In this document: positions 9,741 to 20,043 of the stretch, piece after piece
How positions within the stretch are numbered: position 1 is the first letter of the stretch
Layout of the letters: each line of letters starts with the position of its first letter
Origin: Ophiothrix spiculata
Lineage: Eukaryota; Echinodermata; Ophiuroidea; Amphilepidida; Ophiotrichidae
DNA: 27,510 bases
Reading direction: 5' to 3' (one strand)
Assembly: GCA_000969725.1 (NCBI GenBank)
Contig: JXSR01S046502.1
Notes under the pieces: generated by a model
Database searches by the model: none
Seen by the model: the letters and a program-made list of their open reading frames with translations, nothing else
What the model was told of the DNA's origin: nothing
Position numbers and translations under genes: made by a program

Positions 9741-10283
9741 ATTAATACTAGTTCAAACATGGATTTTAAAACATGACAAATCAAATAGTACTTGATAATA
9801 GACTTGATTTTGACAATACTGAATGATGACGTAAATGGAGATGTATACGCCAGCAACATCTAAAAATAACTGAATACCTAAAGATGGTAATTATAGCATG
9901 TAATAGAAAACAAATTGGTTTTGACATGACCCTGATAAGTGATGGATCACTTTGATTTCATTCTGAAAGCTTCAGTTTTCTTTTGCGATTCACTTTGACC
10001 GCTTCAAGGTAACGGTCATTTTATTGTTGTCATCTGTGATGCAGATGTTAGATGAGAGAGGAAATGATGTCATCAATTTGTTTCGTCAATGTCAGTGTTT
10101 TTATTGTATTTTTAAACGTAGTATGTCTAAAGCCTGTAAAACTGGGGTCAAATAATGCGTTGCTTCGTCGTGTAAACCAAGGCGAATGACCGCTTCCTAG
10201 CAATTCAAGAGTTGTTGCAGTATAGTACAGCTTAGGCCACATAAAAAAAATAATCTGTTTCTTGTCCGAAGAATTTTCAAAAT
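9741..10283. other. Intronic spacer, nothing coding seen
   Basis: No exon, RNA gene or repeat boundary recognised. The minus-strand frames here have no domain similarity. Confidence 0.5.
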
Positions 10284-10569
10284 GTGAGGAGGGAGGAAGT
10301 TTTTTTTTTTAAGGTTGGAGAGAGCCTGGGCGATCCAGTTTTACCCTTGGTAGATGTTGACTGCACATTCAGTTGCTGTATTTTAACTCTATGTGATATG
10401 GATAGATGTTGGTTTGATGATAGTTTCAACGTTAAAAACATCAAAAATTTAAAGAATCCTTTAAAAAGGAGAGTCTTGATATTTGAAAGATTTACCTCAA
10501 TTTTTAACATCTTTTAAGCATTTTTGCCCCCAAAAAAATTGGTGCGGCACCAAAAAGTGAGGAGGGAGG
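10284..10569. repeat. 273-bp segment bounded by GTGAGGAGGGAGG direct repeats
   Basis: The 13-mer GTGAGGAGGGAGG occurs at 10284-10296 and again at 10557-10569. Just before the second copy lies the perfect hairpin TTGGTGCGGCACCAA (10539-10553). The segment is open on both strands for 77 codons, but neither translation is recognisable. Insertion flanked by a long direct repeat, or chance purine-rich similarity, are both possible. Confidence 0.4.
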
Positions 10570-11019
10570 GGACGAGAAACAACTTTATTTTTTTATGCAG
10601 CCTTATTGGCATAAATACTGAGATGGGTCGTCACTTATTTATCATTAATAGCAACAAGTGTCGGAAATCATACAAGGAAAAAAAATGGTTTAACATATGG
10701 GTATATTTTATGTTGCTTTACGTTTAATCTGTTAGTTAAAATTTCAGTGTAAATAATTTCAAGTTATTTGTCTTTTCAAAACCTGTTGTTTTATATCCAG
10801 CCTATAGAATAGATTATATTTTCCCCAATAGTGATGGAACGGTAACTTTAACTGTTCATGGTTACTCACAGATTCCCAGGTTTCATGTGGTATCAGACTA
10901 CGATGGCCATGCCTCTCCACCGTCCATAATTGATCGAGATACCTCCGTGGTATCGCTCGTGTAATTTTCGTTATGTTAAAAGAGTGCATCGAATAAACTT
11001 CAAATTACTTTGCTACTAA

Positions 11020-11041
11020 TGGGGTTCACATGTGAACCCCA
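11020..11041. repeat. Perfect 22-bp palindrome
   Basis: The half-site TGGGGTTCACA (11020-11030) is followed at once by its complement TGTGAACCCCA (11031-11041). The centre CACATGTG contains an E-box. It may be the edge of a mobile element cut by the gap or a symmetric protein-binding site; the sequence alone cannot decide. Confidence 0.7.
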
Positions 11042-11190
11042 GCGGTTTGGAAATAATACAGTTAAGTGTTTTACTATAGGAGCACTTTTGTTATTATTTG
11101 AATAAAGATAAAAATATGATTTTTGAAATTTTTTCAATATCAATGCGCCAATAGAAAGACACGTAAAATGTACCCTAAATTTGCTTTTAG

Positions 11191-11670
11191 NNNNNNNNNN
11201 NNNNNNNNNNNNNNNNNNNNNNNNNNNNNNNNNNNNNNNNNNNNNNNNNNNNNNNNNNNNNNNNNNNNNNNNNNNNNNNNNNNNNNNNNNNNNNNNNNNN
11301 NNNNNNNNNNNNNNNNNNNNNNNNNNNNNNNNNNNNNNNNNNNNNNNNNNNNNNNNNNNNNNNNNNNNNNNNNNNNNNNNNNNNNNNNNNNNNNNNNNNN
11401 NNNNNNNNNNNNNNNNNNNNNNNNNNNNNNNNNNNNNNNNNNNNNNNNNNNNNNNNNNNNNNNNNNNNNNNNNNNNNNNNNNNNNNNNNNNNNNNNNNNN
11501 NNNNNNNNNNNNNNNNNNNNNNNNNNNNNNNNNNNNNNNNNNNNNNNNNNNNNNNNNNNNNNNNNNNNNNNNNNNNNNNNNNNNNNNNNNNNNNNNNNNN
11601 NNNNNNNNNNNNNNNNNNNNNNNNNNNNNNNNNNNNNNNNNNNNNNNNNNNNNNNNNNNNNNNNNNNNNN
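11191..11670. other. Assembly gap (480 N)
   Basis: Run of N. All open frames crossing it are artefacts. It sits between two copies of a duplicated segment, which may be why assembly failed. Confidence 0.99.
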
Positions 11671-11959
11671 TTTGGCAAATGATGGATCAATAGCTGTTGG
11701 TGTCCATGGTTACTGATGATATTCCCAGGTTTCATGTCGTTTTAAGCACTCAACATTTTTATATAATACATAGCTTTTGTATATTTATATAATTAATTTT
11801 GAATAAAGACTTGATTCAAAATAGACTGAATTAAGCATTGTGTAACTGATAGATACAGTCACAACTGACTGCCAGATTCACTAATAAATGCATAGTTTGG
11901 AAATCCTAAAAGTTAAACTTGAATTTTGCAAAAGATTTATTTCCTATCAAGGTGAACAT

Positions 11960-12219
11960 TAACCTTAACACTTTTGAGCACTTCTTCGTTTAAAAACTAT
12001 CTCCTCGGAAATTTTACAGTCACAGGTTTTCACCTGGATTTGAACCCGGGACCCCTCGCTTCCCAATCCAATTATCACTATGTCAAGCCACTGAGCAGGT
12101 ACTGCCATGACAGCAATTTCGTGGTCATAGCTGGTCTATGACGTATTACTATTTGGACTTAGGCAAATTTCTTAACTTTGTGGAATGGGATATTGTGAGA
12201 TTCAGTGGGGTTATGGTTA
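11960..12219 (-). mobile_element. Telomere-ended tRNA-like element, copy B
   Basis: The left end is TAACCTTAACACTTTTGAGC and the right end GGGGTTATGGTTA, variants of the telomere-type terminus. On the minus strand the core reads TGGCTTGACATAGTGATAAT (A-box region) and then GGGGTCCCGGGTTCAAATCC (B box). It is about 90 percent like copy C, which begins 23 bp further on in the same orientation. Confidence 0.85.
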
Positions 12220-12242
12220 GTATAGACCCATGTAGGCATTAC

Positions 12243-12506
12243 TAACCCTAACACTTTTAACCACTTCGTTTAAAAACTATCTCTTCGGAAATTTTAAAGT
12301 AAAAAATCACGAGTTTTCACCTGGATTCGAACCCGGGACCCCTCGCTTCCCAATCAGATCATCACTATGTCAAGCCACTGAGCAGGCGCTGCCATGGCAG
12401 CGATTTTGTGGTCATAGCTAACTCGGGTCTATGACGTATTTGGACTTAGGCGAATTTCTTAACTTTGTAGAATGGGATATTGTGAGATTCAGTGGGGTTA
12501 GGGTTA
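12243..12506 (-). mobile_element. Telomere-ended tRNA-like element, copy C
   Basis: The left end TAACCCTAACACTTTTAACC and the right end GGGGTTAGGGTTA are inverted telomere-type termini. On the minus strand the A-box region is GTGGCTTGACATAGTGATGA and the B-box region is GGTCCCGGGTTCGAATCC. AGCGAG, GGTCCCGGGTTC and a TTGGGAA loop recall the 3' half of tRNA-Pro (from memory). A conserved right-hand segment TGACGTATTTGGACTTAGGC (about 12431) is shared with copies A, B and F. Confidence 0.9.
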
Positions 12507-12815
12507 TAGGACCAGAATAACATACATCAATAGGAACATGAAAAGAAGATGTAATATAAAGTTTGTCAAATATTTTTATAAAATTTCTGTTATCTCAGTT
12601 ATTCACAAAGTTGTAAATATCATCATTTTTATCAGTTGATCAATAAAGAATCACACTATTTCTATTTCTTCTATGGCTACCTCTTTTATTTTATTTTCCT
12701 TCTGATGATACAGGCTAGCTGAGATTTTAAAAAGCTAGAATTATTAGAATTGGGTCTTAGAATGAGGGTTGCAATGAAATTTAAAAAGCACTTTCAACTT
12801 TATTTCTTTAGTTCT
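12507..12815. other. Intronic spacer, nothing seen
   Basis: AT-rich, no recognised exon, RNA gene or repeat boundary. Confidence 0.5.
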
Positions 12816-13185
12816 TAGGGCCCTGTAAACCCTTCATTTTCAGAAATGTTTTTTGTTCTGTAACTCAGCAACGGATAATTAAATTCAAATGAAAGTATAT
12901 ATTTCTAGAAATGGATTTGCATACTGAACATGTTTTGGGGCCCAAAATTTTATGGGAAAGTTGGTAAAATTTTGTATCGTTTTACTTTTTAGAATCTAGA
13001 AAGAAATATCTAGAAACACTTTTTTAAAATCTTAGATTTATTATTTTGAAATATTACCAAAAATAGGACAAAAAGTGTCATGTTTTGCCAAAAATGGTGG
13101 CAGCGGTGGGATTTTTTACATTTTTGGACCAATTTTTGTAAATATCTCAAAAACTAAGGAAAAAATCAAAAAATTGTCATTTTTC
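12816..13185. mobile_element. Relic of the 61-716 foldback family
   Basis: ATGGTGGCAGCGGTGGGATT plus TTTTACATTTTTGGACC (13093-13130) matches ATGGTGGCATCGGTGGGATT plus TTTTACATTTTTTGACC of the element at 61-716. Upstream, the TTCTAGAAATGGATTTGCAT and CTGAACATG segments also align with that element's left arm. Only the left arm and centre remain recognisable; no inverted right arm is seen. Confidence 0.65.
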
Positions 13186-13409
13186 ATAATCCTGAATTCC
13201 AACATTAAGTAGAAAAGTGCAGATATACATTGTACAAGGTAGAATAACACAAATTGTGGTGATGGTTTTCTCCAGTTAGTCAACTCCCATGTACGTGCAC
13301 ACATCATTTTGTGACATGAATCGTGATTAATGTTCAGTTTGGGGAAAAACAGGTCACCTGAAGCCATGCTGTAAACATGAAAAAATGCTGCTATATTTAA
13401 ACCATTGTA

Positions 13410-13927
13410 CACTGCCGCTCCAAAGTATTTCCGCACAAAAACTTTATTCAGCCATATATCAAGTGGTGTTTCTCCAATATTCATCATTTTTGACAGAGTC
13501 TGTATTGTATGATTATTGAACTAACTATTCCGGAATTGCATTCGTTGCATATGAAAAATATGGGGTGTAATGCACATAACCGGTACTATTTTCGCCTACA
13601 CATAAACAAATTGAGTTTATATACATTTCTGCCCATTTGTTTTAAAACTTACAACCTGAAAATATTCTATCCGGTTACAAGGTAATAATGATGTTATGAA
13701 AAGATTGTTTAGTTACATATAAATGAGATTTGTACTTGTGGTGTATTTGTATATGGCCCATGAAATCAGCCATTTCTATGGCAATGGAAGATTAAATATT
13801 AAAAGAAACATTGATTTATTCATATTGAACAGATAAGTTACCTATACTAGTATGAATCTTTGATGATTATAAAAAATGAGGTTTCTGAACATTTTTGATT
13901 GTGTACAAATACTTTCGAGAGGGAGTG
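13410..13927. mobile_element. Tc1/mariner-like MITE, copy 2 (inverted)
   Basis: The left end CACTGCCGCTCCAAAGTATT, continuing TCCGCAC, and the right end GTGTACAAATACTTTCGAGA, continuing GGGAGTG, are inverted, flanked by TA (13408-13409, 13928-13929). At 13740-13758 it holds the exact complement of the 19-mer in copy 1 (7225-7243), so it is the same family in opposite orientation. 518 bp, no transposase; the small minus frame 13116-13487 crosses its edge and is not a gene. Confidence 0.8.
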
Positions 13928-13929
13928 TA

Positions 13930-14813
13930 TTTATGACCTATATAGTTCTAATAATATGTCAAAAATAGAAATAAGTCGTAAGATGGATTGTGCTGCATAG
14001 AAAAATGTGTTTAATCCGTAGAATCTCAGAATAAAAAGGAAGGTTTAAATTTAGAGTTTCAATTAACAATATCGGATAATGAAGGCCCATTTACATTTGC
14101 TTTATTGTAAATGAACATTTCTTTTACCGGTAATAGCCCGTACATAATGAGTCGACATACAGCTGGTTTTTGTAATGATATTGGAAGCTCGAAATGTCAC
14201 TGCTCCCGTGATGTCTTCATTTAACCAATATTAGCCACTCTAAGCAATAACAGCTTCAGCTCTTTTTGTTTGTACCTGGGTGTTTGAGTGTTGCCATGGT
14301 AACACCAGGGCATTTTCAAAATGGCATGTGGCATATGGCCTTGTGTTTGTTGAGCGCTTTGGGAGTTGGGTTATGAATGATGATCACCTGTGTGTTTCAA
14401 TTACAAAATACAATATTTCACCTGGCTGACTATTTGGTAAAAAAAACCCAGCACTATGAAAAAATAAAAAATTGAGGTTTTATGTACAGGGTTTCTGCTA
14501 AACCAAATTTTTTATGGGAAAATATTTAAAAATCATGATATTAGGGTACGATTTTGATAAAACATTGTCATTATGCACTCAATTGATATTATACCTTCAA
14601 GTAAATTAGACCCTGCAAGTCCTGGATATCTCATTGTTAGGTAGTAAGTACAGGAATATATTTCATTAGGCCTATGCGAGGACTTCATGAATAATTCAGC
14701 ATCAGTGTGCATGGTACAGAATATTACCTGGCGCCCAATGTCATACTTTCGACTTTACTCCAACAGTTCACGCATTATATTTTCTGTACCATACCGACAC
14801 TAAACCTACAGTA
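13930..14813. other. Intronic spacer with one X-box motif
   Basis: No exon or repeat boundary recognised. The only notable site is the RFX-type X-box at 14290-14303. Confidence 0.5.
14290..14303. promoter_or_regulatory. Candidate RFX X-box
   Basis: GTTGCCATGGTAAC matches the canonical X-box GTNRCC-(N)-RGYAAC bound by RFX transcription factors (DAF-19 in nematodes), the main regulators of ciliary genes. It lies in the large intron of a kinase whose family is tied to cilia. A weaker match, GTTGCCATGGAAAC, is at 26259-26272. A single 14-bp match in 27 kb could be chance; an intronic enhancer or internal promoter is inference. Confidence 0.5.
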
Positions 14814-15140
14814 TTAAAGGAGCATGGTCCAATTGCTTCAACTTTTTTTTAAAAACTTTTTGAGATTTTGGTACCAAAATATTGCTTATATTTTTTTCAT
14901 AATCCATGTGAAATTTCATGGCTAAGATATGTTCCGTTTTGGAAATATGTATGAAAATGTGTCTAATTATGGTATAATTAATTTCATACAGTAGCGTATT
15001 GGAGGGTCTGAAATATGAAATTGCCAATTAAATCAAAACGGTTTGACCGATTCAGCTGAAATTAGAAACTCAGACTTCTTTAGTGGTCATCTTTCATATG
15101 ACATTGAAAACTAAATTTTGAAAAATCGGACCTCCTTTAA
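14814..15140. mobile_element. TTAA-ended MITE, copy 1
   Basis: The left end TTAAAGGAGCATGGTCCAAT and the right end AATCGGACCTCCTTTAA are inverted; TTAA lies at both edges. It shares long blocks with copy 2 at 21773-22116, such as TTTTTGAGATTTTGGTACCA and ATGAAAATGTGTCTAATTAT. 327 bp, non-coding. TTAA edges suggest a piggyBac-type mobiliser, though a TA target is also possible. Confidence 0.85.
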
Positions 15141-15652
15141 GAACATTAAATAATGTATCTACTATTGAGACAATATTTAGTGAAGATGCAGTTGTTTTTC
15201 CAGCAATCCTCATGTGTAATTTAGTATGTAGTTTGCCCGTAATTTGAATTTTAACGTGATCACAGTTACCAAACTTGTGATGTTGGTTTTAATTTATAAT
15301 TATCAAGTTGCACTTAAAATCACCATGACTATGCAAAACTTTTTTTTTCATATTGCACAGCATGATTAACCTAAGTCCTAGTTGCTAACCAAAGAAAATC
15401 TGATTGACGTCAAAAGCAATTCCTTTGCTCTTTCTTATTTCACCATAATAAATTAATACCATCAGTTACTTTAATAATGCAAAATGTAATATGACAATCT
15501 GAACAATATCATAAAGTACCTGTAAATCTATGATTTACAAGCAGAGTTTCTAAGCTATTATCGTAGCTATTGTGATTTTAGTAATGCATTGTAAAATTGA
15601 ATTTTCTACAATTTACCAAATGCATGTATGTTGAAAATAATCCTGTAGTTTA
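15141..15652. other. Intronic spacer, nothing seen
   Basis: No exon, RNA gene or repeat boundary recognised. Confidence 0.5.
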
Positions 15653-16054
15653 GTATTGTACGGGGGGGGGGGGTAGTTAGTACACAAATGATTACGGGGA
15701 TGTGCCGCAAACTTTGTTAGCAAAATCAGGCTGTCTGGTATGCCAATGGGTCCATTTCTTTGCAAAATGTGGTATTTTGATGGGTTGTTTTTCAAAATTT
15801 TATAAAATTTGCGTCAAAATGGCACCAATTTTGGATTTTTTTCTAAATTTCAAACAAAAATCAGGAAATTTGCGTCAAATTAGCGTAAATTTTTGTATAA
15901 ATTCCAACTCAAAAATTTGGGAAATTTGGTATATGGATGGGTCCCTTTTTCTTGAAAATTGGTATATGCATGGGTGGTGTTTCAAATTTCCCAGCGGCAC
16001 ACCCTACCAAAATCAAACTTGAGTACCTCCCCCCCCCTCCCCGGGGTATTGTAC
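15653..16054. mobile_element. Poly-G-ended element with 9-bp target duplication, copy 1
   Basis: The element 15662-16045 begins with a G run then TAGTTAGTAC and ends GTACCTCCCCCCCCTCCCCG, so the ends are inverted G-run plus GTAC. It is flanked by the perfect 9-bp direct repeat GTATTGTAC (15653-15661 and 16046-16054). The interior repeats the phrases TGGTATNTGNATGGGT and TGGGTCCNTTTCTT several times (about 15737, 15770, 15928, 15960). A 9-bp duplication is typical of Mutator-like elements; the family is otherwise unrecognised. The 106-codon open frame inside is repeat-driven. Confidence 0.8.
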
Positions 16055-16418
16055 CTCATGGAATCCTTAATGATTTTAAGATTTAATTTTTGATGTTGAG
16101 GACACGTTACTCTATAGATAATGGATTGACTTGAAAAAACTCTCATGTGACTTAGCTCAAAATAGAACGAAATTGAAATGACCTCGTTCTTTCCATGAGA
16201 TGCAAAGTCAACCAGTATGCCGCCCTGGAACCTGAGAATCTTGTTTTCATTCAATTACTCAGGGTTCTATTTCAATCAATGGTCAAGTGACGTTGACCAG
16301 CATGCTGTCCATTGCTATTTCATTCTCTAGCCATGGTGTTGGCCTGAGGCAGTTTCAACGATAGCTTTCATGAATAGTTCACAACAGGTTTCTATTACAG
16401 CATTTGATGTGCGCGTAT
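16055..16418. other. Intronic spacer, nothing seen
   Basis: No exon, RNA gene or repeat boundary recognised. Confidence 0.5.
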
Positions 16419-16783
16419 GTGAAGAACTCAGGGGAGGGGGGCAGTCAAATATGAAATGGATACAGGTGTAAGGCCCGTGCTCCGACAGGCTGGGGCATTC
16501 GGTGAGAGCACAGGCTGGGGGAGAACATGCTTTTTGGCATTCGGTGAGAGAAATATACAAAAGCATTCGGTGAGCGAAATTTGGTATTCGGTGAGCAAAT
16601 TTGGCATTCGGTGAGAGAAAAGTTTAAAAAATCATGGGGTCTTTGGGTGAGAGCACAAACAATTGCAAAAAATAGGGATCTTTGGGTGACAGCGACGCTG
16701 AAAAGGGAGGTCTTTCGAGCCTTACATACACGTCGCCTCCAGAATGGGACTGCTCCTCCCCCCCTCCCCCCGGTGAAGAACTC
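16419..16783. mobile_element. Poly-G-ended element with internal minisatellite and 11-bp target duplication, copy 2
   Basis: The element 16430-16772 begins AGGGGAGGGGGGCAGTC and ends GACTGCTCCTCCCCCCCTCC then CCCCG, an inverted G-run-plus-GCAGTC. It is flanked by the perfect 11-bp direct repeat GTGAAGAACTC (16419-16429 and 16773-16783). The interior carries seven imperfect units of GCATTCGGTGAGAGMAAA type (16495-16690), degenerating to TCTTTGGGTGAGAGCAC. The long minus-strand frame 16445-16855 (SLTECQ repeats) only reflects this minisatellite. Confidence 0.85.
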
Positions 16784-17293
16784 CTTGTGAAATTGACTCA
16801 ATTCCATTGATAGGCTTGATTGCATTTGATTAATTTCGGCAGCATTTAGAATCAATTTATTTAACCTTTAGATCAAAAACTGATAATATGCATTAAGTGA
16901 GCATAAGAGAAGAACTCCTGGTGAAATTTTCTCAATTTCATTGATAGGCATGATTGCATTAAATATTGATAGCATTTACAATTTATACAGTAGGTGACAG
17001 GAAAAAACCCTGTTTTATGGGCTCGACCGACCCTAAATTTGCAATTTTGAAGATTTTGTTTTTAGTTTTAAAAAAATCAAAATTATGTTAAATCAGCTTT
17101 CTTTTTTCTTTGTAAAAATGTTTAGTTTTTCTATCAATTTTTGGGGATTTTTGAGCAAAAAAATTTTTTTAGAAGAAAAAAACCAGCCTGACCGACCGAC
17201 CCTACTTGGATTTGGATGGCCGTAAAACAGGATTTTTTCATTTTTCTTCGCCTTATGTATCTTTAGACCAAAAACTGAATTTATGCATCTCAA
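16775..17293. repeat. 134-bp tandem duplication, second copy split by a MITE
   Basis: Copy 1 starts GAAGAACTCCTTGTGAAATT (16775). Copy 2 starts GAAGAACTCCTGGTGAAATT (16909), runs to CAATTTATACAG (16990), is interrupted by the MITE at 16991-17255, and resumes with CTTTAGACCAAAAACTGAAT, matching copy 1's CTTTAGATCAAAAACTGATA. Copy 1 therefore shows the empty site. Confidence 0.8.
16991..17255. mobile_element. MITE with CCTGTTTTAYGGSC ends, copy 2
   Basis: The left end TAGGTGACAGGAAAAAACCC then TGTTTTATGGGC, and the right end GCCGTAAAACAGGATTTTTT then CTTCGCCTTA, are inverted. The interior has inverted CGACCGACCCTA (left) against GACCGACCGACCCTACTTGG (right, same sense), as in copy 1 at 6224-6419. 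TA lies at both edges. Non-coding, rich in A and T runs. Confidence 0.8.
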
Positions 17294-18649
17294 TTGTTTT
17301 TAAGCTGAAGATGATACCATCCTCTTATTAACGAAGTCGGTCTAATTCTCCGTAAAATGTGTTACCGGTCAAAATCTTTTGTATTTTTTAATTAGGCAAA
17401 TATTATGTGTGGTATAAAAGTACACAGCCCTCTTCTTGTTTCATTTTTTTTTTTTTGTAATTTAAGTTGATTAAATTCGCTTTAGTCTTATCCATGGTTG
17501 CTCATACATAACACACTTATTAATTTATATTGAGGCCATTGTCATTTAATGGTGACCCAGAAAACTCGTTAAGAGTTACAGAATTAATTACCATAGTAAT
17601 TACCATAGGCACCAACAATACCATGTTTACCAGTCAACGTCTTTACTCTAGATCCCCATTTAGTTCACGTTTATCAATTATACAAGCGATTAATATCGTA
17701 GAACACATATTGAGTTCGTGTCATTTCTTTGAATATTTGATATGGTTTTGAAAGAACTGTTTATTATATAACCTGTTTTTCTTGCTACTAGATTTGTTTT
17801 ACTTTTGTCGTAATTATTATGTAAATATTTGATACCGAATCTATTTGTTTTGGCGTCGCTATTTCTTAGAAAACTGTGAGCAGTAGGTTGGTTTGTCAAT
17901 TAAAAGTCTTGAAATAATATCTGGAACATTTCAAGTAGGCATTACCATGAAATTTGTGTTGGCAACAAAACCCCACAAATATTAATTTTATTTTGTGAAT
18001 GTTACATAAGGTATTTTATTAAAAAACTGAAAAAAAGAAGAAAGTTGTGGCAATTAAAAACTGATATTTGTTTTTAGGTGGTTGCCACAACAACGATTAT
18101 ACACCAGTCATGCGTTGTTTATTGATAACACAAGCCATTTATAAAGCAAATCTTTTAAGATTTCAAGTCTCATATAATAATGGGTGGTTGTATCTGAAAT
18201 GTATATTTGCATTCATTTTGACATATTAAAGGCTTTAGCCATGATCCACTTTGATATGAAAACGTGTGAAAACTTATTGAATCAAAGAAAGTCCTTAATA
18301 GAAACAAAACATACAAACAAAATCATATTATTTGCTCTAAAAAGACAATTTTCAGCCAAATTCATTTCTTGGGGTTCTTTCAGCAATGTGTCTATGTTCC
18401 TAAAGTTAAGATTCCAAATGTATGGCTGTTGATTTAAAAGTGAATATTATTCTTTCAGGAAGGTTAAATATACTTAACAACATGATCTCTTCACTAAAAT
18501 ATATTGTTAGTAACAAAGAAGTTTAAATTTTAAGAAGTTAGTGATTTATTTCTAGAAACACTTTCACTTAATTTCTCATTCTCTGGAGAATAGGAAATTC
18601 AAAGCACAAACAATTGTCTGTTTTAATATAAATGTTCAAGTTCAACAAG
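17294..18649. other. Intronic spacer, nothing coding seen
   Basis: About 1.36 kb of AT-rich sequence. Open frames at 17530-17751, 17690-17899 and 18184-18432 have no domain similarity and no convincing splice context. No repeat boundary recognised. Confidence 0.5.
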
Positions 18650-18870
18650 AATGGGTGTCCAGTGGGCAGAGCCCCTTGGTGGGGGTCAGGGCGAAACCCC
18701 CTGAAGCCCTAGCTTTTTTAGCATTCTAAGGGTGTTCCTAATACATAGTTTTGTGGGTAATGTGAAGAAATTTACAAATAAATAAAAACCGTGGGGGGAA
18801 TTTGATATTGTGTCCCCCCCCCCCACCCTTCAAACGTGGGAGGATGTGTCCCCCTGTCCCCCCTGAGTAC
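18650..18870. repeat. G/C-run-rich repeat
   Basis: GCAGAGCCCCTTGGTGGGGG, GGGCGAAACCCCCTGAAGCC and two C-runs (about 18815-18828 and 18850-18865) stand out from the AT-rich background. The phrase GAGCCCCTTGGTGGGGGTC and GAAACCCCCTGAAG recalls a dispersed repeat seen in several marine invertebrates (pattern memory only). No inverted ends or target duplication could be fixed. Confidence 0.5.
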
Positions 18871-19498
18871 TTTCTTAAAATGCAATAAAATCAGTACGTG
18901 TTGAGGAAAGTTGACCTTCACTTTGCTGATGGTTGCTAATGCCTTTAAGAATTGATCACTTTGAAGCCTGATAATGCTTCATTTATCTGCATGGTTTGTT
19001 TAATGCTGTTACTATAGTATTTGGTAATAATGATAATAAGACAATGGTTTTGTTTGTATTTTGCATGGAAACTGTTTACACGATTTGCATAAAGTATTGG
19101 TTTTACAAAGAGATGATCGTTAAAGAGAAGCTAGAAAAGAATAATGATCTTATGTCATTTGCATTGTCTGAATGTGATATAATAATTCAAAAAGGACGAT
19201 GCCCCAAATGATAAAATATTCATGATTTTGACACTAGATGGCGTATGCCAAATATCAGAATATAGATAGTTTTAAAATAGTTTCAAAAAAGAAGATATAG
19301 TTCCCTCGATAGAAATGGTTCAAAATACCAATGATGCCTTTTCACCTAATTAGGCTATGTTATATAAATTAGATTTTCTTAACTGCAGCATAGTAATAGT
19401 CAGCACATCAGTCTTGATGGAAAGGTGCCATTTAATGACAAGGGTTTTATATATTATTCATTATAATCATCTTTTTGTGTTGCTAATCATTTGCAAAT
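18871..19498. other. Intronic spacer, nothing coding seen
   Basis: The open frames 18996-19211 and 19357-19551 are unsupported. No repeat boundary recognised. Confidence 0.5.
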
Positions 19499-19754
19499 TA
19501 ACCCTAAAGCTCCCAAAGGTTACAAGAGAAAATCACCAAAATCGCCTTTAGAAGTCCGGATATGTCATAGACGGGGGCCCCATATATGGACACGAAATCG
19601 CTGCCTAGGCAGCGCCCCCGGGTGGCTTGGTATAGGTGGACATTGGATTGGGATGCGAGAGGTCCCTGGTTCGAGCCCCGGTAGAAACCACCAATTTTTG
19701 ACACCCTTATTTTCGAGGAGAAAAGGGGTAGGTACATGTAGGAGGTTAGGGTTA
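19499..19754 (+). mobile_element. Telomere-ended tRNA-like element, copy D (opposite orientation)
   Basis: The ends TAACCCTAAAGC and GGAGGTTAGGGTTA are inverted telomere-type termini. The + strand carries GTGGCTTGGTATAGGTGGAC (A-box region) and GGTCCCTGGTTCGAGCCCCG (B box). Relative to copies B, C and F the core is inverted. The stretch GGACACGAAATCGCTGCC is the complement of GGCAGCCATTTCGTGTCC in copy F. It ends 65 bp before a kinase exon. Confidence 0.9.
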
Positions 19755-19785
19755 GAAATGATTTCTGATCATATCACATAAATAA

Positions 19786-20043
<258 letters not shown>

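Larger units (their letters stand above)
10843..11740. repeat. Duplicated segment on both sides of the assembly gap
   Basis: TGTTCATGGTTACTCACAGA followed by TTCCCAGGTTTCATGTGGT (10851-10891) recurs as TGTCCATGGTTACTGATGAT followed by ATTCCCAGGTTTCATGTCGT (about 11699-11740). Each is followed downstream by an AATAAAGA motif (11100, 11803). Either a local duplication or two copies of one dispersed repeat. Confidence 0.6.

Noticed and set aside
11123-11735. Open frames of 170-197 codons.
   Set aside because: They are runs of N translated as X.
12020-12110. tRNA gene on the minus strand within copy B (likewise in copies C, D and F).
   Set aside because: A and B boxes are present, but acceptor ends do not pair and the copies diverge as a repeat family; these are tRNA-derived cores.
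15702-16022. Plus-strand open frame of 106 codons.
   Set aside because: Lies wholly inside the poly-G-ended element and reflects its repeated phrases.
16445-16855. Minus-strand open frame of 136 codons with SLTECQ repeats.
   Set aside because: The repeats come from the minisatellite inside a mobile element; unit lengths vary and no protein is implied.
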